A stretch of DNA of 64,000 bases from a candidate division KSB1 bacterium (lineage in GTDB: Bacteria; Zhuqueibacterota; Zhuqueibacteria; JANLFK01; Oleimicrobiaceae). Location: the NCBI GenBank assembly GCA_024655945.1, contig JANLFK010000005.1, positions 124,317 through 188,316 on the forward strand. The letters run 5' to 3'. The notes under the pieces are model-generated. The model was not told the DNA's origin. It saw only the letters and a program-made list of their open reading frames with translations, and made no database searches. Positions 1 through 7,757 of the stretch are shown here, one piece after another (position 1 is the stretch's first letter; each line of letters starts with the position of its first letter). The translations under genes and the position numbers were made by a program.

Positions 1-306
1 CTGCGCCTTGCGTTCCTCCTTGGACATGGCCAGCTTTGCTTGCCTCTCCGCCTCGACGATCTCCACCGCAGGGGTAAAGTCCAGCTCGTCCGGTCGCAAT
101 GGAGGCTCGAAGCCAAGCGCGGCGCTGAAGTCTCTGAGAAAATTTCGCACGAATACCGGGTCTTCGACATAAGGAGTGCCCTGCTTGCGCGCCCAGGCAA
201 TGGCCATCTCTGCTTGCTTTGGGGAAAGCTCCACCTCCTGCCCCCGCACCTTCAGCTTCAGTCCCCCATAGTGCGGTGGTTCAGACACCACAACCCCATT
301 GTGCAT
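1..306 (-). CDS. Eukaryotic-type DNA topoisomerase IB, N-terminal fragment (partial)
   Basis: This gene starts at the ATG at 306-304 and runs off the left edge, so only 102 codons are visible. They match the start of the core DNA-binding region of eukaryotic topoisomerase I in order and spacing: an HNGV near residue 2, a PPHY, a short K/G strand, LSPKQAEMA (compare LSPKAEEVA or LTPEQEEVA in human and plant enzymes), F-V-R-N-F-L-R-D-F (FRKNFFKDW-like), LDFTP (CDFTP-like) and MSKEERKAQ (MSKEEKLK-like). Topo IB relaxes supercoils through a tyrosine-DNA intermediate. The catalytic residues lie outside the window. A purine-rich site (AGGAG) precedes the ATG, and a strong promoter sits at 380-408. 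The bacterial topo IB proteins I know of are mostly the short poxvirus-like kind without this region. The comparison is from memory, not a computed alignment. Confidence 0.82.
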   Translation of the reverse strand, partial: MHNGVVVSEPPHYGGLKLKVRGQEVELSPKQAEMAIAWARKQGTPYVEDPVFVRNFLRDFSAALGFEPPLRPDELDFTPAVEIVEAERQAKLAMSKEERKAQ

Positions 307-379
307 CAACTCCTGCAACTCTCCTCCTCTGCAAAGCACATAGCAGCATCTGTCCCATGTGGCACAAAAATCGGAGGTA

Positions 380-408
380 AATATATCGCGATTTTCGCGA
401 AATTTCAA
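380..408 (-). promoter_or_regulatory. Sigma-70-type promoter of the topoisomerase IB gene
   Basis: On the minus strand, TTGAAA (408-403) and TATATT (385-380) are separated by exactly 17 bp. The spacer holds two TCGCGA copies, one inside the palindrome TTTCGCGAAA and the other abutting the -10 box, so a regulator could bind over the promoter. The predicted start lies about 70 bases upstream of the ATG. Confidence 0.7.
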
Positions 409-464
409 ACTGTTTGTGCGCCTTGGTCGGATTGGCAGCGGGAAAGCGCTGTGAGCGCGACGAG

Positions 465-969
465 TCAGCGCAGCTTACCCATGACGATCGTCACCGTAGC
501 GCCGCTGAAGGGTTGCGGCGCGTTGAGGTCATAGAACGCGTAGGCACCAACGCCCACGAAGCGGCTGAAGGGGTAGAAGACCTGGATTTCCAGGGGAAAA
601 CCAAGCGTCGGACCCCTTGAGACCCATCGCCCAGGCACCCCGCTGAGGCCCAACCAATCTCCTTGAAACTCGGAGCCGCGCACCCACGCGAGACCGGTAG
701 CCATAGCCGGCCACAAGCGCATAGTCCTCGTATTCCTTGCCGCCGAGGACTGCCGAGCTATTCGCCGTGAGACGGTCAGAAGAAAGGAGGTGGTTCACCT
801 GCAAACTGAGCGCTGCGCTTCCGGCGCTGAACCCGAGACTACTGCGGCCCACGCCCACTGCGAGCCAGCAGCGAATGCTTTTCTCTTGCTTACCGAGGAG
901 AGCATGAGGAGCGGCGAGGGCCACAATTGCAGCCAAGGCCAAAGATGCGAGCGGCATGCGCATGCTCAT
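465..969 (-). pseudogene. Small exported, beta-barrel-like protein interrupted by a frameshift
   Basis: The reading begins at ATG 969 with a clear signal peptide (M-S-M-R-M-P, then an Ala/Leu-rich core). It continues through alternating aromatic and glycine strands such as 'DYALVAGYGYRSR' and then loses the pattern. The next frame picks up the same style ('WVRGSEFQGDWLGL... FVGVGAYAFYDLNAP') and ends in a stop at 465. One extra base in the GGG run at about 683-685 (minus strand) restores a single protein of roughly 165 residues. I do not recognise the family; the look is that of a small outer-membrane barrel. It lies 73 bases behind the aminotransferase on the same strand. A sequencing or assembly error is as likely as a true pseudogene. 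Confidence 0.55.
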
Positions 970-1042
970 GGCTTGTCTCCTCCCTGGGAGAATCAGCTGC
1001 TCTAATCACGCAGCGTCCCCCGTGCGAGACCCCCTCTGAGGG

Positions 1043-2161
1043 TCAGCGCTCCTCTTGCGCCATTTCGGCGAAGATTGCCAGCGCCCGGTGCAGCACCTCT
1101 TCGTCCACGGCAAAGGAGATGCGAAAGTGGCTGCGGCGCGCGGAAAACTCGCTGCCGGGCACGACCAGGACACCTCGTTCGATGGCGCGGCGCACAAAGG
1201 CGTCGCCGTCGCCCCCTGGCGCCTCGGGAAAGATGTAGAACGCGCCTTCTGGCCGCGGCACGGAGTAGTGCTTGCCCAGCTCGGCATAGACGAGGTCCCG
1301 CTTGCGCTGGCAGCGCCTCAGGTGCTCGGACAGGTCCACCTCTAAGGCGACAAGCGCGGCCTTTTGCGCGGGCGAGTTAACGCACACGTAAGAGTACTGC
1401 TGCAGCATGGACATGGCCTCGATGACCGGGGCCGGCCCCGTGGCGTAGCCAACGCGCCAACCGGTCATCCCCCCCGTCTTGGAAAAGCTATTGACCACAA
1501 GCGCCTGGGGCAACACCTCGCCCATGCTGGTGAACTGCCGACCATCGTAGACAAAGCGATCATAGACTTCATCCGATATCACCACAAGGCCGTGCTCCTG
1601 GGCAAGACGGGCGACCATCTGGAGTTCCTGGCGAGAATAGACTGCGCCGGTGGGGTTGTTCGGCGTATTGAGGAGGAGGATCTTCGTCCGTTCAGACAGC
1701 TGCGCGATAATCGCCTCCTCGCGCAGCCGAAAGTCCGGGTAGGTGTCGATGAGCCGGGGAACGCCCCCCAGCAGGCGCACCACGTTGCAGTAGGCGACAA
1801 AGTAGGGATCTGGAATCAGCACCTCGTCACCCTCATCCACCAGAGCCATCATGGCCAGCAACAGGCCGGCGGTGGCCCCGGTGGTGATGAGCACCTCCTC
1901 CACCTCGACACCTCGGGCACGCAGATAGCCACATACAGCCTCGCGCAGCTCAGGGATGCCGCGGGTGGGTGTGTACTTGTTGTAGCCCCTCTCCATCCAC
2001 TTGATTGCCTCGGCCTTCACTGCCGGCGGCACGTCAAAGTCTGGCTCGCCGATGGAGAGATTGAGAAGCTCCTTTTGGTGGCAGGCAATTTCGAAAATCT
2101 TGCGAATCCCAGAAGGACGCACCCTTCCCACCCGCTTGGCAAGCTGCACGCCTCTGCTCAC
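1043..2161 (-). CDS. PLP-dependent class I/II aminotransferase
   Basis: A 372-residue fold-type I aminotransferase of the aspartate aminotransferase family. It transfers an amino group between an amino acid and a 2-oxo acid; the substrate cannot be read from sequence. Visible motifs are the N-terminal LSIGEPDF, the Y-T-P-T-R-G-I-P-E-L-R segment, NNPTG at 168-172, SDEVY at 196-200, and SFSKTGGMTGWRVGYA with the Schiff-base lysine K228 and R236. The start is GTG at 2161, with GGGAGAG about 8 bases upstream. It follows exbD by 16 bases at the distal end of the TonB-ExbB-ExbD run, so it is probably cotranscribed without a shared function. Confidence 0.9.
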   Translation of the reverse strand: MSRGVQLAKRVGRVRPSGIRKIFEIACHQKELLNLSIGEPDFDVPPAVKAEAIKWMERGYNKYTPTRGIPELREAVCGYLRARGVEVEEVLITTGATAGLLLAMMALVDEGDEVLIPDPYFVAYCNVVRLLGGVPRLIDTYPDFRLREEAIIAQLSERTKILLLNTPNNPTGAVYSRQELQMVARLAQEHGLVVISDEVYDRFVYDGRQFTSMGEVLPQALVVNSFSKTGGMTGWRVGYATGPAPVIEAMSMLQQYSYVCVNSPAQKAALVALEVDLSEHLRRCQRKRDLVYAELGKHYSVPRPEGAFYIFPEAPGGDGDAFVRRAIERGVLVVPGSEFSARRSHFRISFAVDEEVLHRALAIFAEMAQEER

Positions 2162-2177
2162 GCCGACTCTCCCGTGT

Positions 2178-2603
2178 CTATCTCCGCTCCCGCTCCCTGT
2201 TCAGCTCGGGCACCCTTGTGGCAATCACGATCTTGCGCACCCCGGTCTGCTTGGCCACATCCATCACCTCCACGACCCGCCCGTGAGCCGCGTCTTTGTC
2301 GGCACGCAGTACCAGCGGTCGCTCTCGGTCCACGGCCACCTGGAGCTCCAGGCGGGCCTTGAGCGTGTCCAGCGCCACCTGCTGTTCGCCTAAGAAGATC
2401 TCGCCCTGCGGGGAAATGTGCACCACGAGCTCCTTGTGCTCCTCCACCTCGAAAGATTTGGCCGCCGGGAGGTCTAACTTCATTCCCGGTTGCTCGAGGA
2501 AGGTCGAGGACACCATGAAAAAGATGAGCAGCAAGAAGAGCACGTCAATGAGGGAGGTGATGTTGATGAGCACTCTGCGCCGGGGACGTTCACGAAAGCG
2601 CAT
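2178..2603 (-). CDS. exbD: ExbD/TolR-family energy-transducing protein
   Basis: A 141-residue inner-membrane protein with one N-terminal membrane segment (about 12-32), followed by a periplasmic domain ending in the usual 'GRVVEVMDVAKQTG' region. The conserved proton-path aspartate is D20 in 'TSLIDVLFLLL'. With ExbB and TonB it couples proton motive force to outer-membrane receptors or, in the Tol system, to envelope constriction. Its start overlaps the end of exbB by 14 bases, which implies translational coupling. TolR is an alternative name, but the TonB gene immediately upstream favours ExbD. Confidence 0.93.
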   Translation of the reverse strand: MRFRERPRRRVLINITSLIDVLFLLLIFFMVSSTFLEQPGMKLDLPAAKSFEVEEHKELVVHISPQGEIFLGEQQVALDTLKARLELQVAVDRERPLVLRADKDAAHGRVVEVMDVAKQTGVRKIVIATRVPELNRERERR

Positions 2604-3237
2604 TGTCCCCCCTGGACTCGTGGCTTCCCGGCACAGTCACCTTCTGAAGGAGGGTGCTTGAGTATTTCTCCATGTCCAAGACGAGATCTTCCGCCTTGGA
2701 GGCGAAGTAGTTGTAAAAGACCAGCGATGGTATGCCGATGGACAGCCCAGCCGCAGTGGTGATGAGCGCCTCGGAGATGCCTCCAGAAAGGGCGCTCGCC
2801 TGGCCTACACCGATGCGCGAGATGATGTCGAAGACCTTGATCATCCCGATCACGGTGCCGAACAGTCCCAGCAGTGGCGCGACGCCGGCCACCGTCTCCA
2901 GGATGACCAGCCCGCGCTCCAACACGCGCGCCTGCTGCCTGCCGACGTCGGCGATCAGCTCTTTCGCCTCCGCCCGCTCCAGGTGCCGGTTCTCTAGCAC
3001 TGCGGCCACCAGCGTGGCGAAGGGCCCTTTGACAGTGTGACACAGCTCCAAGCCATATGCCCTCTCTTCCGGCCCGCGCAGGTTCTCAATCCATCCTACA
3101 ATCTCGGGGACGAGGACGCGCTTGCGCCTGAGAACCAAGCTCTTCTGGATGACCACGGCCAAGGCCAGCACCGAGCACAGCGCCAAGGGGATCATGGTGA
3201 GCCCACCCTTGGCCAGGGTGTGGAACACGCCCGTCAC
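2590..3237 (-). CDS. exbB: ExbB/TolQ-family proton channel subunit
   Basis: A 215-residue MotA/TolQ/ExbB protein. It has an N-terminal membrane helix (about 12-32), a cytoplasmic loop rich in charged residues, and two further helices beginning near 'VAGVAPLLGLFGTVIGMIKVF' and 'SEALITTAAGLSIGIPSLVFYNYF'. These are the family signature (LGLLGTV.GMI; AL.TTA.GL..AIP). It forms the pentameric channel around the ExbD helix. It sits 22 bases downstream of tonB and overlaps exbD. Confidence 0.95.
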   Translation of the reverse strand: MTGVFHTLAKGGLTMIPLALCSVLALAVVIQKSLVLRRKRVLVPEIVGWIENLRGPEERAYGLELCHTVKGPFATLVAAVLENRHLERAEAKELIADVGRQQARVLERGLVILETVAGVAPLLGLFGTVIGMIKVFDIISRIGVGQASALSGGISEALITTAAGLSIGIPSLVFYNYFASKAEDLVLDMEKYSSTLLQKVTVPGSHESRGDNALS

Positions 3238-3259
3238 CGGCTTTCACCTCCCCACGCCC

Positions 3260-4192
3260 TCACTGGCGGGTCACCGAGTAGATGAAGGTCCATGTCAATT
3301 CCAGGTATTCTTCAGGAAAGCCCTCGGGCAGGGGTTTGAAGGGCGCGGCATTCCTTACCGCCAGCACGCTGGTCTCCTTCAATGAAGGGTGTCCGGTGTA
3401 GCCGAGCACCTCCAGGTTGGTCATCTGCCCGTCAGGCAACACCCGGAAGCGCAACACGGTCTCGCCGCTGATAATGCCCAGCCGGGTGAAGGCGGGAGGC
3501 GGATAGATGTTTTGCCGAATCTTGCGCTTCATCTCCAGCACATACGGGGCGAACTCCCAGGCGTACGTGTTCAACGTCACTCCGCCAAGTTCTTCTGCGC
3601 TAAAGGTGACCTGGCGGTAGGTAGCGTCGTCGCTGCCGAACAACCCGGCCGGGTTGCTTCCACCAGGGTGCCCGGCAAGGGCTTCCGGGCTAAAACGCTC
3701 TCGTCGCACTCGTTCCGATGCCTCTTCGGCCACAGCAACACCTGGCTCTGAAGTCCTCTCTGCCGCTGCAGGTCGCGAGGACTCGTTTGCAGACTGCGGT
3801 TGCGGGCGCAACTCAGGTCCCGTCCCCGCCAAGAAACCGCCGCTGAAGGTGCGATAGGGCGACTGCCCCTCGGAATACGCCTCTGCCACCGGCTTGTCGT
3901 CGGCAGTGTACAGGTCACGCGCACGTGTGCGCTTGTCGGAGAGCAGATGGGTCTTCGCACTGGGCAGTTCATTCTGCGCATCGCTGGGCGTTTCTACCAG
4001 CTCGAACTCCAGACGCTTCTCCGGCTCCTTTGCCTCGGCGGCGGCCTGGCGCGGCTGGATGATTGCCGGCAGGTGGAGCTGCCGTGCCTCGCCCCACAAG
4101 GAAAGAAAGAGAAGGTGGGCGATCAGCGAAGCCACCACCGCCAGGACAAACGAATCCTGGCGCAGGCCCACTCTCTGGCTCAACGGGGACAT
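3260..4192 (-). CDS. tonB: TonB family energy transducer
   Basis: About 310 residues. One membrane-spanning segment lies near the N-terminus ('FVLAVVASLIAHLLFLSLWG'), followed by a long low-complexity periplasmic region rich in E, P, A and S. The C-terminal TonB domain includes 'IRQNIYPPPAFTRLGIISGETVLRFRVLPDGQ' style strands and 'SVLAVRNAAPFKPLPEGF'. It transmits energy from ExbB/ExbD to TonB-dependent receptors, one of which is encoded at 32200-35145. I chose ATG 4192; a TTG at 4207 in the same frame would overlap the upstream gene more deeply. No strong ribosome site is visible, so translation is probably coupled to the preceding gene, whose stop is 5 bases upstream. Confidence 0.9.
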   Translation of the reverse strand: MSPLSQRVGLRQDSFVLAVVASLIAHLLFLSLWGEARQLHLPAIIQPRQAAAEAKEPEKRLEFELVETPSDAQNELPSAKTHLLSDKRTRARDLYTADDKPVAEAYSEGQSPYRTFSGGFLAGTGPELRPQPQSANESSRPAAAERTSEPGVAVAEEASERVRRERFSPEALAGHPGGSNPAGLFGSDDATYRQVTFSAEELGGVTLNTYAWEFAPYVLEMKRKIRQNIYPPPAFTRLGIISGETVLRFRVLPDGQMTNLEVLGYTGHPSLKETSVLAVRNAAPFKPLPEGFPEEYLELTWTFIYSVTRQ

Positions 4193-4196
4193 CGCT

Positions 4197-4949
4197 TCAG
4201 ACCACAAACGTCATCATATCTTCGGCCACCACGATCTCGCCCGCAAACTGCTTCCGACATGGGCTCAGGATGTCGGTCTGGTCGCACGGCGGGTAAAGGT
4301 GCGTGAGTACCAACTTCTTGCAGCCTGCCTCCTGGGCGATGCGTCCGGCTAGAGTTGGGGTCAGATGGCCATCGACCTTCTGCTCATCGGGCGTGGAGCA
4401 CTCGAGGATGGCCAAATCCGCGTCGCGACAGAGCTCCACCACTGCCGGGCAGTAGTCCGTGTCGCCGGAGATAGCCACTGCCCGTCCCTGCACCTGCACC
4501 CGCAGGCCCAGTGCCACACTGCCGTGGCGCACGGCCATGGTGCTCAATTGCCAGCCGGCGAAGTGGCGTGTTTCGTTGCCAAGTTCGTGCACGGCGAGCT
4601 GAAAGGAGAGCTCCTGCAGCCATGGCTGGTGCGCAGCGCGCAAACGATTGACCAAAGCCGTGGTCCCCTTGGGGCCGAGAACCTCAAGCCCCCAGCCTGG
4701 AGGCAATTCACGGGTGTTGTGCAGAGCAAAGAGCCATGCCGCCAAGTCGGCGATGTGGTCGAGGTGGAAATGAGTCAGGAACAGCAGATGCGGCCCACGG
4801 TAGTCGATGCCGGCCTCGCTCAGGCGCCGCAGGGTGCCGGCACCGCAATCTACCAGCATGAGCTCCTCCTGCACCCTGACCACGACGGCGGGCGCCGAGC
4901 GCCGCCACTGCGGGATGCACGTGCCCGAGCCAAGAATGGTGACTTGCAT
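4197..4949 (-). CDS. Metallo-beta-lactamase-fold hydrolase, RNase Z-like
   Basis: A 250-residue single-domain MBL-fold protein. The metal ligands are all visible: HFHLDH at 60-65, a later HGS histidine, the aspartate in 'SGDTDYC', 'GHLTP' and 'LTHLYPP' near the C-terminus. The opening 'MQVTILGSGTCIP' and the overall length resemble short tRNase Z-like or phosphodiesterase enzymes (the 'ribonuclease BN/Z family' annotation group). It lacks the typical RNase Z exosite arm, so the substrate is open. It overlaps the tonB N-terminal region by only a few bases and follows cutA by 4 bases. Confidence 0.85.
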   Translation of the reverse strand: MQVTILGSGTCIPQWRRSAPAVVVRVQEELMLVDCGAGTLRRLSEAGIDYRGPHLLFLTHFHLDHIADLAAWLFALHNTRELPPGWGLEVLGPKGTTALVNRLRAAHQPWLQELSFQLAVHELGNETRHFAGWQLSTMAVRHGSVALGLRVQVQGRAVAISGDTDYCPAVVELCRDADLAILECSTPDEQKVDGHLTPTLAGRIAQEAGCKKLVLTHLYPPCDQTDILSPCRKQFAGEIVVAEDMMTFVV

Positions 4950-4953
4950 GCCC

Positions 4954-5337
4954 TCAGCCGCGATCCTCGTTCCTCCTGGTTTCTTCGGCGAGCCAACGGA
5001 GGTAGCTTTCCGCCCCGCGGCTCACTGGCAGGGCAAGGATCTCTGGCACCTGATAGCTGTGGAGCTGCCGCACCTTGGCGGCAACTGCATCAAACAGGGC
5101 TGCCCGCGTCTTGATGATGAGCAGGGCCTCCTGGTCTGTGCACAGCTCCCCCTGCCAGCGGTAGCACGAGCCGACATTGGGGACCACCGACACGCAGGCG
5201 GCCAGGCGTTCGCCGACCAACGCCTGCGCGATGCGCTCCGCCTCTTCGACCGTGGCGGCAGTGACAAAAACGACCAGGTACTCGCTGGCCGCTTCATCGC
5301 CCTCATGCTGAGGGTTCCCTTTGCGCTCCTTTTCTAC
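4954..5337 (-). CDS. cutA: CutA-like divalent-cation tolerance protein
   Basis: The conserved CutA domain covers 'YLVVFVTAATVEEAERIAQALVGERLAACVSVVPNVGSCYRWQGEL', then 'EALLIIKTRAALFDAVAAKVRQLHSYQVPEILALPV' and 'YLRWLAEET', which is essentially a full-length trimer-forming CutA (about 110 residues). In bacteria the family is linked to copper and other divalent-cation tolerance, though its biochemical role is still debated. The start is uncertain: no ATG lies close to the domain in this frame. TTG 5337, preceded by GGAGCAGG, is my choice, giving 127 residues. A missed base near 5300, where an ATG exists one frame over, is another explanation. Confidence 0.85.
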   Translation of the reverse strand, partial: VEKERKGNPQHEGDEAASEYLVVFVTAATVEEAERIAQALVGERLAACVSVVPNVGSCYRWQGELCTDQEALLIIKTRAALFDAVAAKVRQLHSYQVPEILALPVSRGAESYLRWLAEETRRNEDRG

Positions 5338-5383
5338 CAACTGCCTGCTCCGGCCTCTTTCATCAAGAACGTGGCGCACCCGC

Positions 5384-5797
5384 TCAACGGAGCAGGTCTT
5401 GCCTCCCCTTTTCGCGCAGGACCTGCTTGTAAATGTCGCTGGACAGGGAAAAAACGGCCTCAATCTCCCCCAAGGCACGCACAGGGCCGGCTGCCCTGAT
5501 CTGGCGGGCCATGATGGCGGCCAGGGGCTTCACCTTCTCTGACCAGAGTCGATGGGCCGCATCGCCCGTCATCCAGAACTTGATATCGGCCGGCGCATCG
5601 CAAGGTCCACACACCACCTCCCAGTGTGCCCCGTCTACCTGCACGGTGATTTGTGCCTCTGGGTCGCGGAAGAAAAAGCGCAGCGACTTGTTCAGGCCGA
5701 CCAGCTTCCTGCCCAGCTCAGTCTCCTGCAAAGAGCGACGGAAAACAGTGCCCAGGATGTCACAGAGCTCTTCAGCAGAAGAAAAGGTCTTCCCCAT
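5384..5797 (-). CDS. SCP2 sterol-binding-domain protein
   Basis: A 137-residue protein that is essentially one SCP2 domain (sterol carrier protein 2 fold). The sequence shows the 'LRFFFRDPEAQITVQVDG... WEVVCGPCDAPADIKFWMTGDAAHRLW' strand pattern and the terminal helix 'KPLAAIMARQIRAAGPVRALGEIEAVFSL'. Family members bind lipids or other hydrophobic ligands in a tunnel. No partner enzyme is fused. It is the first of several closely spaced genes leading into cutA, the MBL enzyme and tonB, and its stop lies just before the cutA region, so they are probably cotranscribed. Confidence 0.8.
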   Translation of the reverse strand: MGKTFSSAEELCDILGTVFRRSLQETELGRKLVGLNKSLRFFFRDPEAQITVQVDGAHWEVVCGPCDAPADIKFWMTGDAAHRLWSEKVKPLAAIMARQIRAAGPVRALGEIEAVFSLSSDIYKQVLREKGRQDLLR

Positions 5798-5887
5798 GGC
5801 CTATGTCTCCTCGACTTGCCGGCGACGCGCCGCTCCTGCACCTCCGGCCAGCTCTCGTGCACGAAGAACCCCGCCGGCGCGCGCAGC

Positions 5888-6127
5888 TCAGTTCCGCCCC
5901 AATCGTTCCCTGATGACGCGCTCGAAGCGCGGCTTGTAAATCAGGTCGTAGGTCGCTTCCTTGTCCGGGAAGAGGCGCAGCACGCTCTGCTTGACGGCCC
6001 TTGTCAAAGCTAAGGCTTCAGTCAGCGACATGGGCTCCTGTTGGAGCACGGCCATCGCCAGATCGACGACTGTTCGCACCCAACGGAGCCGCCTATTCTC
6101 CTCACGAATCTCCTGTTCGCTTGGCAC
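5888..6127 (-). CDS. Small uncharacterised helical protein
   Basis: A 79-residue protein with an acidic/basic helical start (M-P-S-E-Q-E-I-R-E-E-N-R-R-L-R-W), a hydrophobic middle ('VVDLAMAVLQQEPMSLTEALALTRAVKQSVLRLFPDKE') and a C-terminal 'YDLIYKPRFERVIRERLGR'. It has no signal peptide or membrane helix. It overlaps the end of the Mut7-C gene by 26 bases and shares its strand. Coding is supported by this overlap and by sensible amino-acid composition. I do not recognise a family. Confidence 0.6.
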   Translation of the reverse strand: MPSEQEIREENRRLRWVRTVVDLAMAVLQQEPMSLTEALALTRAVKQSVLRLFPDKEATYDLIYKPRFERVIRERLGRN

Positions 6128-6584
6128 TCTTCTTCTCCAAGGAAGCGGCGATCCACCCTTTCGCGTTCACGATATGTGACCCCTCCCAGTAGAGCCGGCC
6201 GCACGCCGGACAGCGCCAGAATGAGCGCTGCTGCTGGCGCACGTACTCTGCAAGCTCGTGCTCCACCTCGCGGGGGTCCACTGGCTCGACCTCTCTGTTG
6301 CACAACGTGCAGATGGTAAACAGCCTCTGCTCCGTGTCCAGACCGAGGGTCTCCACCACTTGCCGAAATTGTTCGCGGGGATTCTGGCTCTCAATAAACA
6401 GCCCGGCGTTGGGCCCGAGCGACTCGGCCAAGGCGCGGTCGCGGGTGAGCACCATGCGTCGCTCGCGGGTGGCCTTTGCCCGCAGCTCGGCGTCCGTCCA
6501 GGCCGTGCCGTACTCGGTATCGTAGCCGATGATGCGCAGCCACTTGGCCAGCTTCCCCAACATGACATCAACGGCGAATTTCAT
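6102..6584 (-). CDS. Mut7-C RNase-domain protein with zinc ribbon
   Basis: A 160-residue Mut7-C protein. It has a PIN-like N-terminal half (MKFAVDVMLGKLAKWLRIIG with the conserved D6, then 'TDAELRAKATRERRMVLTRDRALAE') and a C-terminal zinc ribbon (C-T-L-C and C-P-A-C). Proteins of this family are presumed ribonucleases because of the PIN fold; bacterial targets are unknown. The frame stays open further upstream, but homology starts at ATG 6584, which abuts AGGAG with no spacer. A promoter-like TTGACT-17-TATTTT lies about 30 bases upstream at 6643-6615, which also argues against a longer protein. Confidence 0.85.
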   Translation of the reverse strand: MKFAVDVMLGKLAKWLRIIGYDTEYGTAWTDAELRAKATRERRMVLTRDRALAESLGPNAGLFIESQNPREQFRQVVETLGLDTEQRLFTICTLCNREVEPVDPREVEHELAEYVRQQQRSFWRCPACGRLYWEGSHIVNAKGWIAASLEKKSAKRTGDS

Positions 6585-6614
6585 CTCCTGGCTCGCTGGG
6601 AGCACCCATCCGTA

Positions 6615-6643
6615 AAAATAGCATACATCCGGCAAAAAGTCAA
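6615..6643 (-). promoter_or_regulatory. Promoter upstream of the Mut7-C gene
   Basis: On the minus strand, TTGACT (6643-6638) and TATTTT (6620-6615) are separated by 17 bp. Transcription would begin around 6608, leaving a leader of roughly 25 bases before ATG 6584. This is probably the head promoter for the Mut7-C to TonB gene run, since no comparable promoter was found between those genes. Confidence 0.6.
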
Positions 6644-6775
6644 GCTGTTTGTTGGCAAAGGCCAGCTGCTCTGTGTCTTGCAGCTGGCCGGGCGCCGCCC
6701 CTGTGAGCTGGGGCGGAACCATCGCCAACTTGGGGCGTTCAAAGGGCAGTGTGAATTCCGCGCGGAACGAATGCG

Positions 6776-7750
6776 ATGAGGCCCTTGCTACGCCCTCTGC
6801 TTGTTGCCCTTGCTCTTCATCTGCTCGCGGCCCTGATTCTGCTGGCCGTGCGCCTGCCCTCAGAGAAGCCCGGCGAACTGCCCGAGGTGACGCTTCTGCC
6901 GACGCCCTTGCAGGAGGGAAAGCCACCTGCGGTGCGACGCCCGGTGCAAGTGACCCTGCGCCTGCCCGCATCCCCAGTCACGGCCCGGGAGGCCTTGCCT
7001 GCAGCCCGGGACACCCTGCGCCAAGCTTCCGCAGTAGGCCCCAGACCGGCGGAGGTATTGCGCGCCGCCACTGACAGTCTGCGCCTCCAGGCAGCACGCC
7101 GCTGGGCCCTCTTTCACCGACCCCTGCCAGACTCTTTGTTTGCCCCTACGGCCGCCGAGGCCCTGGCGGAGCGGCTTGCCCGCTATGGGCCGCCAGTGGG
7201 CGACACACGCCTCCTCCCGCCACGCGACCGGGCCGGCGAGGAACTGTACCGGCGCGCCACTGGCCATGGTGGCCTGACCGACTTGGGAGCTCTGTTGCGC
7301 AAGGTGGGCGTCGGCCGCGCGCCGTCAAGCCAAGCCCCGACGCGCATCAGCAGGGAGCCAACATTTCAGGAGCTGCACGTCCTCAAAGAACTGTGGAGCG
7401 CAAAGAGCCTCATGGCTCCGGAGCTGTACCGCCAGCTCGATCCGGCCATTGCACCCAGCGCGGAGAGCCTGAACCAACTCCTCGATGAGATGACCGAACG
7501 CGGCCTGCTGCGCCGCCGTCTTGTGTCTCCCCAGGATGTGCTCACCGTCACCACACCTTTCGGGAGCATGGAGGTGGAGCGGAATCAGCTCAATCTGCGC
7601 AATCGAGTGTATCGATATTGGCCGGCGGTCGGCCGCGAGGAGCTCCTGCACTACCTGCAGGGTGCTCTCTTGCGCGAAGAGGCGAGCGACTCCTCAGAGC
7701 ACGCCCGTCGGCTCGCGGAGAAATTGCGCCTCCTGGTCGTCCAAGAATAA
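6776..7750 (+). CDS. Membrane-anchored protein with winged-helix-like C-terminal domain
   Basis: A 324-residue protein of no family I can name. Residues 7-26 form a single membrane helix placed as in TonB (short basic N-terminus, then 'ALALHLLAALILLAV'). A Pro/Arg-rich middle follows. Residues about 195-260 ('TFQELHVLKELWSAKSLMAPELYRQL... SLNQLLDEMTERGLLRRRLVS') read like the winged helix of BlaI/MecI-type regulators, a helix-turn-helix followed by 'ERGLLRR'. The topology would place that domain outside the cytoplasm if the helix is TonB-like (N-in), so it may bind protein rather than DNA. No good ribosome site is visible before ATG 6776. It converges on the epimerase gene with 7 bases between them. 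Confidence 0.65.
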   Translation: MRPLLRPLLVALALHLLAALILLAVRLPSEKPGELPEVTLLPTPLQEGKPPAVRRPVQVTLRLPASPVTAREALPAARDTLRQASAVGPRPAEVLRAATDSLRLQAARRWALFHRPLPDSLFAPTAAEALAERLARYGPPVGDTRLLPPRDRAGEELYRRATGHGGLTDLGALLRKVGVGRAPSSQAPTRISREPTFQELHVLKELWSAKSLMAPELYRQLDPAIAPSAESLNQLLDEMTERGLLRRRLVSPQDVLTVTTPFGSMEVERNQLNLRNRVYRYWPAVGREELLHYLQGALLREEASDSSEHARRLAEKLRLLVVQE

Positions 7751-7757
7751 CGCTCGC

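Noticed and set aside
465-722. A separate 85-residue protein
   Set aside because: It begins inside the preceding frame and continues its composition; a frameshift in one gene explains both better.
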